Shown piece after piece: positions 23,979-30,130 of a stretch of DNA of 30,130 nucleotides; the stretch's first letter is position 1; each line of letters begins with the position of its first letter. Made by a program: the position numbers and the translations under genes. The stretch covers positions 1 to 30,130 of the forward strand of contig DDUL01000059.1 of the NCBI GenBank assembly GCA_002344785.1, given 5' to 3'. The notes beneath the pieces are model-generated. The model was not told where the DNA came from and did no database searches. It worked only from the letters and a program-made list of their open reading frames with translations. Source of the stretch: Bdellovibrionaceae bacterium UBA2339 (GTDB lineage Bacteria; Bdellovibrionota; Bdellovibrionia; Bdellovibrionales; JAMPXM01).

Positions 23979-25781
23979 ATGCTGGACCCTCAGGCGAAAG
24001 CGGACCAGGCCGGTCCTGAACGACGCCAAACTCCGCGACCCACGCGGACGCGGATCGGTTTTGACTTTTCTCAAAGTCGAAGCCAGATGCTCATCATTGC
24101 CGCCATTCGCGTCGGCTTTCACCTCGCCATTCTTGCGATCATCTTGGGCTTTCAGGCTTTGCAGCCTGAGTTCGTCAACATCGAGGTTTTGCTTCCTGTC
24201 TATTTGCTGATGTTCGTGGCCTTCACGATCAACTCGGCCTATCTCGTGTTCTTTGAACGTGCGCTGTACTCGTGGTCGGTCACGGCGTTTTTGTTCTTCT
24301 TTGAAGCGGCGTTCATCACCGGCCTGATTCACTACACGGGCGTCAATCAGTCGATCTTCTTGTTCCTGTATCTTGTGAACATCATCTTGTGCGGATTCGT
24401 TTTTCAGCGCCGAGGCGCCAACATCCTGGCGATGTGGACCTCGACGTTGTTCTCGCTCTTGATGATCACGGGTCCGGAGATCAAGGGCCAAGCCTTGTTC
24501 TTCGCCGTTGGCCTCAACAACATTGCCTTCTTCGCGGTGGCGGGACTTGCGGGCTATTTGAGCGAACAGCTCGACTTCATGGGGCGATCGCTCGAGGCCC
24601 AAGGCAAAGACTTGCGTGCGCTTCGCAACTTGCAGTCCTTGATCGTTGAGAACATGTCCACGGGACTTTTACTCATCGATGCCGAAGGCAAAGTCGTCAC
24701 CGCCAATCGCGCCGCATTTGAAATTTTGGATCCGATCCCGCGCGAGCTGACCGGTCGCACGCTTGAGGAAGTGTTGCCGGGAGTGAGTGGTGGTTTGACG
24801 GAGGCGCGTGAGGCCGCGGCCCAGCAGAACTCGGAAGAGCGAACGGTTCGGTTCGACTTGAGTTATCAAAGTCCGATGCAGGGGAAGCTCACTTTGGAAG
24901 TTGTGGGCTCGGCTCTGCCGCTGCCGCACGACCGTCGGGGCGGGCTGATCTTGACCTTCCAGGATCTCACAAGGGTGCGTCGTCTGGAGTTCGCCATGCG
25001 CCAAAGTGAAAAGATGGCGGCTGTGGGTCAGCTTGCGGCGGGTATTGCTCATGAGATTCGCAATCCATTGGCGTCGATGAGTGGGTCGTTGCAGCTTTTG
25101 GATCAGACCTTCAAGTCGGCGCAGGAAGAAGATCAGCGCCTCATGCGAATTGTGTTGAGGGAAATTGATCGGCTGAACAACTTGGTGACGGACTTTTTGG
25201 ACTTCGCGCGGCCTGATGTCGTGAAGGCGGATCCGGTCGATCTGAATCTCGTGCTTAAAGATGTTTTGGAAATGACCAAGATGAACAAGACCTTGCGTCA
25301 AGATGTGGAATTGGTCGTGGACCTCAAGAGTCAGCAAATCATTCCCGGCAATCGCGACAAACTGAAACAAGCATTTTTGAACATCGTGATCAATGCCCTG
25401 CAGGCCATGCAGGGAGTCGCCCAGCCTCGGCTTGAGATCAGGACCTTGGACAAGGCGGACTCAGGTCGCTCGCTGGTGGTGGTGGAAATTCAAGATCACG
25501 GTTGCGGCATGGATGAAGTGGGCTTACGCCGAATTTTTGAGCCGTTTCACACCACAAAGGACAAGGGCACGGGTCTAGGTTTGGCGATCACGCACAAGAT
25601 TATTGAAAGTCACATGGGGCGAATTTCAGTCGAGAGTAGCAAGGGCGTCGGCACGACATTTACCTTGGAATTTCCGCTGCGTGAGCAAGGCGTCGACAAA
25701 TTAAGTCTTGCCGATTCTCAGAGGGCAAACGAAGATTTTTCTAAGGCCTTCCGCGGACAGAAGCGAAGCGGAAACGGCTGA
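23979..25781 (+). CDS. pilS: PilS-type sensor histidine kinase
   Basis: This 600-residue membrane kinase is expected to phosphorylate PilR and so set pilin expression. About six membrane helices occupy residues 38-195, typical of PilS. A PAS domain follows (about 215-330, starting LIVENMSTGLLLIDAEGKVV). The phospho-acceptor is His358 in AAGIAHEIRNP, and the ATPase domain has NIVINALQAM, DHGCGMD and GTGLGLAITHKI. A charged C-terminal tail of ~25 residues follows the last ATPase strand. ATG 23979 lies 96 bases after pilC, preceded by GGCAGG and GAAAGGTGG. P. aeruginosa PilS senses pilin in the membrane; whether this one does is unknown. Confidence 0.95.
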   Translation: MLDPQAKADQAGPERRQTPRPTRTRIGFDFSQSRSQMLIIAAIRVGFHLAILAIILGFQALQPEFVNIEVLLPVYLLMFVAFTINSAYLVFFERALYSWSVTAFLFFFEAAFITGLIHYTGVNQSIFLFLYLVNIILCGFVFQRRGANILAMWTSTLFSLLMITGPEIKGQALFFAVGLNNIAFFAVAGLAGYLSEQLDFMGRSLEAQGKDLRALRNLQSLIVENMSTGLLLIDAEGKVVTANRAAFEILDPIPRELTGRTLEEVLPGVSGGLTEAREAAAQQNSEERTVRFDLSYQSPMQGKLTLEVVGSALPLPHDRRGGLILTFQDLTRVRRLEFAMRQSEKMAAVGQLAAGIAHEIRNPLASMSGSLQLLDQTFKSAQEEDQRLMRIVLREIDRLNNLVTDFLDFARPDVVKADPVDLNLVLKDVLEMTKMNKTLRQDVELVVDLKSQQIIPGNRDKLKQAFLNIVINALQAMQGVAQPRLEIRTLDKADSGRSLVVVEIQDHGCGMDEVGLRRIFEPFHTTKDKGTGLGLAITHKIIESHMGRISVESSKGVGTTFTLEFPLREQGVDKLSLADSQRANEDFSKAFRGQKRSGNG

Positions 25782-25856
25782 AACATCGAATCGGACGCTG
25801 CGCGAATCGAACGGCGTCGACGGATTTGATGGGATCTCGTGTGAGGACGGAGCAAC

Positions 25857-27266
25857 ATGAAGCCACGCATCCTGGTCGTCGATGACGAAGAATCAATCCG
25901 CGAATTTCTGGATATCATGCTCCGCAAAGAGGGCTATGAAGTCACTTGCGTGGAAGATGGCCAAAAGGCGATCGACACTCTCAAGAAAAAGACCTTTGAC
26001 TTGGTCATCTCGGATTTGCAGATGCCCAATGTCACGGGCTTAGAGCTGCTCAAGCACTCGCGCGAGAATTATCCGGATGTGCTGTTCATGATGATCACCG
26101 CCTTCGGTACGGCGGAGAGTGCGGTCGAAGCCATGAAGATGGGCGCTTACGACTACATCACCAAACCGTTCCGCATCGATGAAGTCCGTATCAATATTGC
26201 CAACGCGCTTCGCTCCAAAAATTTGGAAGTCGAAAACCGCGTGATGCGAAAGGAACTCCAAAAGGAGTACTCCTTCCAAAATCTCGTCGGCAACAGCGAG
26301 GCGATGCACAAGATCTTTGAACTCATTCGCAAGGTATCGGATGCGCCGACGAATGTGTTGGTCACCGGCGAGTCGGGCACAGGTAAGGAGATGGTGGCCA
26401 AGGCCATTCACTTCAATTCGCCTTTGAAGGATAAGCCCTTTGTATCGGTCAACTGCGGTGCGATTCCCGAGAATCTCGTTGAGTCGGAACTCTTTGGTCA
26501 TAAAAAAGGTTCGTTCACGGGCGCGGTGGCGGATAAGCCGGGTCTGTTTGAAATCGCCGATGGCGGGACTTTGTTCTTGGATGAAATCGGCGAATTGCCA
26601 TTGCAGTCGCAAGTGCGAATTTTGCGTGCGATTCAAGAGCGCGTGATCCGTCGCGTGGGCGCGACCGAAGACATCAAGGTTGATGTGCGAATCATCGCGG
26701 CCACCAATCGCGATCTGGAAGACATGACCAAGCAAGGGACTTTCCGCCAAGATTTGTTCTATCGCTTGAATGTCATCAACATCAAAACCCCAGCGCTTCG
26801 TGAGCGTCGCGACGATGTGCCTTTGCTCGCCAATCACTTTCTGCAGAAGTACAATGATCGATTCGGCAAAGCCATTCAGAGTGTCTCCAAAGAAGCGATG
26901 GACTTGCTCAAGAAGTACGACTTCCCTGGCAACGTTCGCGAACTTGAGAACATCATTGAGCGAACCGTGGCGCTTGAGTCCGGAGCGACCGTATTGCCAG
27001 AGTCTTTGCCACAATTCGTGAATACACCCAGCGGACGCAAGATGGTGTCCAGCGATGGTATCGAGATCACGGACGAGGGTATTGACCTTCAAAAGGTGAT
27101 CGACCAGCTCGAAAAAGAACTGTTGGTGAAGGCCATTCATCAGGCCAACGGCGTAAAAAAGCGCGCGGCCAAGCTTCTGGGTATCACCTTCCGCTCCATG
27201 CGCTATCGGGTGGAGAAGTACAATCTCGGTAAAGTTGACGACGACGAACTTCCTGACGAGGAATGA
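25857..27266 (+). CDS. pilR: PilR, sigma-54-dependent pilus response regulator
   Basis: PilR activates sigma-54 promoters, classically pilA. The product has 469 residues. The receiver domain has VDDEES and Asp53 in LVISDLQMPN. The AAA+ domain has Walker A GESGTGKE (171-178), the sigma-54 loop as GSFTGA (218-223, a Ser variant also seen in other PilR proteins) and Walker B LFLDE (239-243). The C-terminal helix-turn-helix is at KKRAAKLLGITFRSMRYR. ATG 25857 has GAGGACGGAG close upstream. No pilA gene is present in the window, so the main target must be elsewhere, or the protein may regulate other genes too. Confidence 0.95.
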   Translation: MKPRILVVDDEESIREFLDIMLRKEGYEVTCVEDGQKAIDTLKKKTFDLVISDLQMPNVTGLELLKHSRENYPDVLFMMITAFGTAESAVEAMKMGAYDYITKPFRIDEVRINIANALRSKNLEVENRVMRKELQKEYSFQNLVGNSEAMHKIFELIRKVSDAPTNVLVTGESGTGKEMVAKAIHFNSPLKDKPFVSVNCGAIPENLVESELFGHKKGSFTGAVADKPGLFEIADGGTLFLDEIGELPLQSQVRILRAIQERVIRRVGATEDIKVDVRIIAATNRDLEDMTKQGTFRQDLFYRLNVINIKTPALRERRDDVPLLANHFLQKYNDRFGKAIQSVSKEAMDLLKKYDFPGNVRELENIIERTVALESGATVLPESLPQFVNTPSGRKMVSSDGIEITDEGIDLQKVIDQLEKELLVKAIHQANGVKKRAAKLLGITFRSMRYRVEKYNLGKVDDDELPDEE

Positions 27267-27363
27267 GCGAGCCGGTGACGCGGATCTGGTTGGTCATGCG
27301 GATTGTGCTGATCATGCGCGGCTTGTATCCAGGTTTGCTGTGAACTCGGCCCGCGATCAATTC

Positions 27364-27377
27364 AGGTGAGGACACCT
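27364..27377 (+). promoter_or_regulatory. Ribosome binding site inside a small hairpin
   Basis: AGGTG and CACCT pair around AGGA, so the Shine-Dalgarno-like AGGTGAGGA before ATG 27382 is partly buried in a 5-bp stem with the purine core in the loop. This may limit translation of the following membrane protein. Confidence 0.35.
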
Positions 27378-27381
27378 CTTC

Positions 27382-29409
27382 ATGCTAGCCGTCGAGCAGG
27401 AACCCATTCGACTTGTCGAAATTCGATCTGAAGTTCTCACGCCTCAAGGTTGGTCGGTTGAAACCGCGCGAGGTCGCCGCGTCTTGGTTCCAGCGCCTTA
27501 CTCGCAACACTGGGAGAGCGTGAGGCGCGGAGCCTCGCTCTATGAATTGAGTCTCAGTCTGCGCGCTCGGCAGACCAGTGCCGCGCCCACTTCGATGGGC
27601 GGTGAGCAGGGTCCGCGTACTTTTCTCGATGTCGCGGGCTTTCTTTGTTTTCTCGCGGATCAAGATTTGATCGAAGAAGTTCGGCTGCTAAGTCTTGCGG
27701 ACGCACTTCGCGGCGAATTCACTTGGCCCGAACTCATCACCTCGCTTCGCATTTGGGATTCACCACTTGGTGTCTGGGGTCGTCGTGGACTTCGTGGCCC
27801 GCGTTGGCCGCTGTGGGCGGCACGAGGCATCGATGCCTTGGCCGCGATCATCGGACTTCTGGGTGTGCTCATCGGCTTTGTCATCGGCGGCGCGTGGATG
27901 ATCTTGGGTTGGAAGTTCATGCCTCAGCCAGCCGGAGGTCTTGAGGCGGGCTGGCGGCAGTTGGCGGGCTTTGCGCTGGGACTTTGGTTAATTGTACCCG
28001 TGATGCGATCGCTACTGCATGCGTTGCGTGCGGCGGCCTCGTACGTCAACGGCGATGCGGGTCGCTTGTCGTGGGTGCTGGAGATCTCGGGTCTGCGCGT
28101 GGCGTTTCAGCCCGAGACGATCTCGGGTGGAGCGCGTCGCGCATTCGATTACATCAGTCACTTTGGCCTCGGCATCGGAGTGCTGTTGGTCGGACTTGGA
28201 GTGCAAGCACTTGGCGGCGAGATGGGGCTTCTCGCGGCGATGTGGGGCGTGTTGACGGGACTTGTGATCGCAACTCACGCGGCTTCAATGAGCGACGTGG
28301 TGCAAAGTCTGAAGGTCTGGAAGCGAGTGCCGATTGATTGGCGCGAGAGTGATGAGCTGGATGAAATCGAAAGCTTTCACGCGCTATCGGTGTTGCTGAC
28401 ATTGTTTGGTGTCGCCCTGGTATTCGCGGGTGGACTGCAATGGTCGCTGCTGGCGTGGAAGTCGGGTGCGCGACTTGAGGCCTTTGCCGCTTTGGGCATT
28501 GCGGGAATTTTGCTGCTGATGCTCGCGGAACCATGGTGGGCTAAGTGGCTCCCTGGCCGCGCTCAACGCAATCAACGTCGACGCCTTTGGGCTTCGCGCC
28601 TTCGCGGCTTTGATGTGCTCGGTGAAGATCGGCAAGCTTGGCGTGATCTGCCAATGCTTCGGCAATTGACAGCGCAAGTTCGCGATCAGCTTGTCGCCAA
28701 AGCTCGAGTGATCGAGCTGCACTCGGGCCAAGCGGCTTGCCATCAAGGTGCCGTGGATCGATCGCTGTTTGTCGTGCTTTCGGGGCGCTTAGCGGTGGTG
28801 AAGGCCTTCGAAGGTCGTCGTCGAAAGGTTGTGGCCTTTCTCGAAGCTGGTGCCGCATTTGGTGAGACGGCTTTTTTCTTTGCCTCGCCTCGAACCGCCG
28901 ATGTGGTGGCGATGGAGACCTCGCGATTGCTTGAGATTCCATATCTGCCCGGCATGCAAAGTCTCGACACTTCACAGAGCGAAGAGTTCCGCTTCCGCGT
29001 TTGGTTTCTACAAGCACTGTCGAGCTCATCGTGGCTCAGCGAACTTCCCGCAGAGGCCATGGACACTCTGGTCTTCGCCGGCCAGCGCCGCGGCTTTCGC
29101 GCGGGCGAAACAGTTTTCACTGAAGGCGCTCCGGGAGATTCCATGTACTTCATCGTGCAAGGGCGAGCGTCGGTCACCCAAGGCGGTCGTAAGATCAATG
29201 AAATGGGAACTGGCGAGGCCTTTGGCGAAATCGCATTGATGACGGCTGGTCAGCGTCGAACAGCGACAGTTGTCGCCGACTCCGAACTTTTAGTGATGGA
29301 ACTATCGCGCGATGAATTCTGGAAGCTTCTTGCGGCGCGCTTGCCGCTGGGGTTTGAGGTCGAGCGCCTGGCGCGCCGTCGCTTGCGTGCGGACGTGGCG
29401 CGCCGCTGA
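27382..29409 (+). CDS. Multi-pass membrane protein with two cyclic-nucleotide-binding-like domains; degenerate M50 peptidase-like core
   Basis: This 675-residue protein follows pilR by 115 bases. Residues ~1-125 look like the winged-helix-type N-terminal region of the putative peptide zinc metalloprotease family. About six hydrophobic segments follow (near 151-177, 192-212, 262-277, 282-300, 334-357, 366-382). At residues 211-217 the expected metalloprotease L-H-E-x-G-H is LLHALRA, lacking the Glu and second His, so proteolysis is unlikely. Two cNMP-binding-like domains lie at ~445-525 (FGETAFFFASPRTADV) and ~565-650 (FGEIALMTAGQRRTATV); the second best matches the phosphate-binding cassette. 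I infer a nucleotide-responsive membrane regulator, perhaps linked to the pilus. The M50 relationship is my reading and not certain. Confidence 0.8.
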   Translation: MLAVEQEPIRLVEIRSEVLTPQGWSVETARGRRVLVPAPYSQHWESVRRGASLYELSLSLRARQTSAAPTSMGGEQGPRTFLDVAGFLCFLADQDLIEEVRLLSLADALRGEFTWPELITSLRIWDSPLGVWGRRGLRGPRWPLWAARGIDALAAIIGLLGVLIGFVIGGAWMILGWKFMPQPAGGLEAGWRQLAGFALGLWLIVPVMRSLLHALRAAASYVNGDAGRLSWVLEISGLRVAFQPETISGGARRAFDYISHFGLGIGVLLVGLGVQALGGEMGLLAAMWGVLTGLVIATHAASMSDVVQSLKVWKRVPIDWRESDELDEIESFHALSVLLTLFGVALVFAGGLQWSLLAWKSGARLEAFAALGIAGILLLMLAEPWWAKWLPGRAQRNQRRRLWASRLRGFDVLGEDRQAWRDLPMLRQLTAQVRDQLVAKARVIELHSGQAACHQGAVDRSLFVVLSGRLAVVKAFEGRRRKVVAFLEAGAAFGETAFFFASPRTADVVAMETSRLLEIPYLPGMQSLDTSQSEEFRFRVWFLQALSSSSWLSELPAEAMDTLVFAGQRRGFRAGETVFTEGAPGDSMYFIVQGRASVTQGGRKINEMGTGEAFGEIALMTAGQRRTATVVADSELLVMELSRDEFWKLLAARLPLGFEVERLARRRLRADVARR

Positions 29410-29472
29410 GATTTTGTTCGATTGAGTTGGCGGATGGTGGGTGTGAGTGTGGTGGGCGCGCGTGTTTGTGTT

Positions 29473-29507
29473 GCGCGTGACGCGGAGTGACCCGCGCCAG
29501 CGCGGGT
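29473..29507 (+). repeat. 35-bp direct repeat, copy 1
   Basis: This copy is identical to 29523-29557, at a 50-base period. It starts with GCGCGTGACGCG, itself an imperfect palindrome, and ends with the inverted repeat ACCCGCGC-CA-GCGCGGGT. Confidence 0.9.
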
Positions 29508-29514
29508 TGGTTTT
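29490..29514 (+). terminator. Hairpin plus T-rich tail after the membrane protein gene
   Basis: ACCCGCGC (29490-29497) pairs with GCGCGGGT (29500-29507) and is followed by TTGGTTTT. It lies 80 bases past the stop at 29409 and is the best terminator candidate for that gene, formed by repeat copy 1. Copy 2 has the same stem but no T-rich tail. Confidence 0.5.
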
Positions 29515-29522
29515 GCGGAGTC

Positions 29523-29557
29523 GCGCGTGACGCGGAGTGACCCGCGCCAGCGCGGGT
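29523..29557 (+). repeat. 35-bp direct repeat, copy 2
   Basis: Exact copy of 29473-29507, including the ACCCGCGC/GCGCGGGT stem, separated from it by 15 bases. Confidence 0.9.
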
Positions 29558-29582
29558 GGCGTGGGCGCGCGGGCCTTCGTTG

Positions 29583-29647
29583 TGTCCGGCGGCGCTGTCC
29601 GGCTTGTGTCCGGATTCCGGACACGCGCGGGGCTTGCGCAATTTTTT
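29583..29647 (+). repeat. TGTCCGG repeat cluster with inverted copy and T-run
   Basis: TGTCCGG occurs directly at 29583, 29596 and 29607 and inverted (CCGGACA) at 29617. The last pair forms GTGTCCGG-ATT-CCGGACAC (29606-29624), an 8-bp stem. A GCGC-7 nt-GCGC stem and six Ts (29642-29647) follow, so the whole may act as a terminator, or the repeats may bind a regulator. Confidence 0.55.
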
Positions 29648-29852
29648 GTTGACGTGATTTTCCCCTGAACTCACTCGCGCGCAGCCAACACAAAGCGATC
29701 CTCGCCTCAAACCACCGCAATCGCCGCACGCTCGCGGCTCACAGCTTGCGCGCTCGCGCAAACCCCGCTTCGCGTGCCTCCGCGCAAACGCCCGCCAAAG
29801 GAGATCCTCGCGCGAAAAATCTGAGCGAAAAAACCCGTGCTAAACACACGGT

Positions 29853-30130
29853 ATGACAGACAAAGAACTTCACTCCAAATTACTTTCGCTGGTCCGCGAA
29901 GAGCGCCGCCTCCTCGCCGACATCCTCATTCATCTCAAAGAAGTCGAGCGCCGAAAGCTTTACTGCGACTACAAGCGCACGTCGCTCTTTGACTACGCCG
30001 TCAAAGAACTTGGTTACTCCGAAGACCAAGCACAAAGACGCATCGAGGCCATGCGACTCATCAAAGATCTTCCCGAGATCACTCCCGCGATCCGCGACGG
30101 GCGACTCACCATCACCAACATCGCACAAGC
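29853..30130 (+). CDS. N-terminus of an HNH-endonuclease-like protein (3' partial)
   Basis: The first 92 residues are visible; the frame is open to the window end. The sequence has the look of the multicopy HNH-endonuclease family of Bdellovibrio-like bacteria: a charged helix (LVREERRLLADILIHLKEVE), then RRKLYCDYKRTSLFDYAVKE, the YSEDQAQRRIEAMRLIKDLP helix pair, and GRLTITNIAQA. In that family the nuclease HNH motif is at the C-terminus, which is not visible here. ATG 29853 has no clear ribosome binding site; a CCGTG/CACGG hairpin ends just before it. The family is often accessory, and this copy sits next to repeat-rich DNA. Confidence 0.8.
   Translation, partial: MTDKELHSKLLSLVREERRLLADILIHLKEVERRKLYCDYKRTSLFDYAVKELGYSEDQAQRRIEAMRLIKDLPEITPAIRDGRLTITNIAQ

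Larger units (their letters stand above)
29452..29571. repeat. Repeat module bounded by 11-bp direct repeats
   Basis: GTGGGCGCGCG occurs at 29452-29462 and 29561-29571, enclosing both 35-bp repeats. It could be a small REP/MITE-like element with duplicated ends, or a local tandem duplication with GC-rich edges. Confidence 0.45.
29410..29852. other. Non-coding GC-rich repeat region
   Basis: No credible gene is present. The region holds two 35-bp direct repeats with flanking 11-bp repeats, a TGTCCGG cluster, a T6 run and, just before the next gene, a CCGTG/CACGG inverted repeat (29835-29839 and 29847-29851). The composition (many CGCG steps) differs visibly from the neighbouring coding sequence. 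Confidence 0.7.

Noticed and set aside
26040..27140. 366-codon - strand frame across pilR
   Set aside because: Antisense shadow of a gene with all its family motifs intact.
29473..29557. CRISPR-like array
   Set aside because: Only two repeats with a 15-base spacer, strong internal palindromes and no cas genes; better explained as a REP-like or duplicated element.

Overview
The window looks like a chromosomal core segment of a Gram-negative member of the Bdellovibrionota (Bdellovibrio-like). The evidence is an outer-membrane and lipid A biogenesis cluster, a pilB-pilT-pilC-pilS-pilR type IV pilus cluster in the order known from Bdellovibrio, and, at the right edge, the N-terminus of the HNH-endonuclease-like family that is multicopy in that phylum. 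Placement rests on gene content and recognised protein motifs, not on a phylogeny. There is no prophage, insertion sequence, CRISPR array, tRNA or rRNA that I can support. Coding density is high and codon use looks uniform.

Region 1 (1-9511, + strand) is envelope biogenesis: bamA (5' end outside the window), ompH/skp, fabZ, lpxA, a Gfo/Idh/MocA oxidoreductase, lpxB, lpxK, a lauroyl/myristoyl acyltransferase of the LpxL family and a DUF3108 lipoprotein. From the oxidoreductase onward the genes overlap or nearly touch, as in an operon. lpxD, usually found between skp and fabZ, is missing here. The oxidoreductase between lpxA and lpxB recalls GnnA, which prepares UDP-GlcNAc for a 3-amino group in lipid A. 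Region 2 (9586-12035, +) holds two family 9 (heptosyltransferase-like) glycosyltransferases with cysteine clusters; one lacks the usual catalytic Asp.

Region 3 (12036-17302, - strand) holds an exported YncE-like beta-propeller whose stop abuts the stop of the second glycosyltransferase, then a two-component pair: a CHASE2 sensor kinase and a sigma-54-type response regulator. The kinase's extracytoplasmic domain carries a Ser-Gly simple repeat.

Region 4 (17378-29409, +) starts divergently with ribF, overlapped by an uncharacterised gene with a Rossmann-like, possibly shikimate-dehydrogenase-like C-terminal half. Then comes the pilus set: PilB (extension ATPase), PilT (retraction ATPase), PilC (platform), PilS/PilR (sensor/sigma-54 activator), and a multi-pass membrane protein with two cyclic-nucleotide-binding-like domains. 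The membrane part of that last protein looks like an M50 metalloprotease that has lost its HEXXH site; it is the most unusual protein here.

Region 5 (29410-29852) is non-coding and GC-rich. It contains two identical 35-bp direct repeats that each fold into a hairpin, flanked by 11-bp direct repeats, then a TGTCCGG repeat cluster and a T-run. The window closes with the truncated HNH-family gene (29853 onward).
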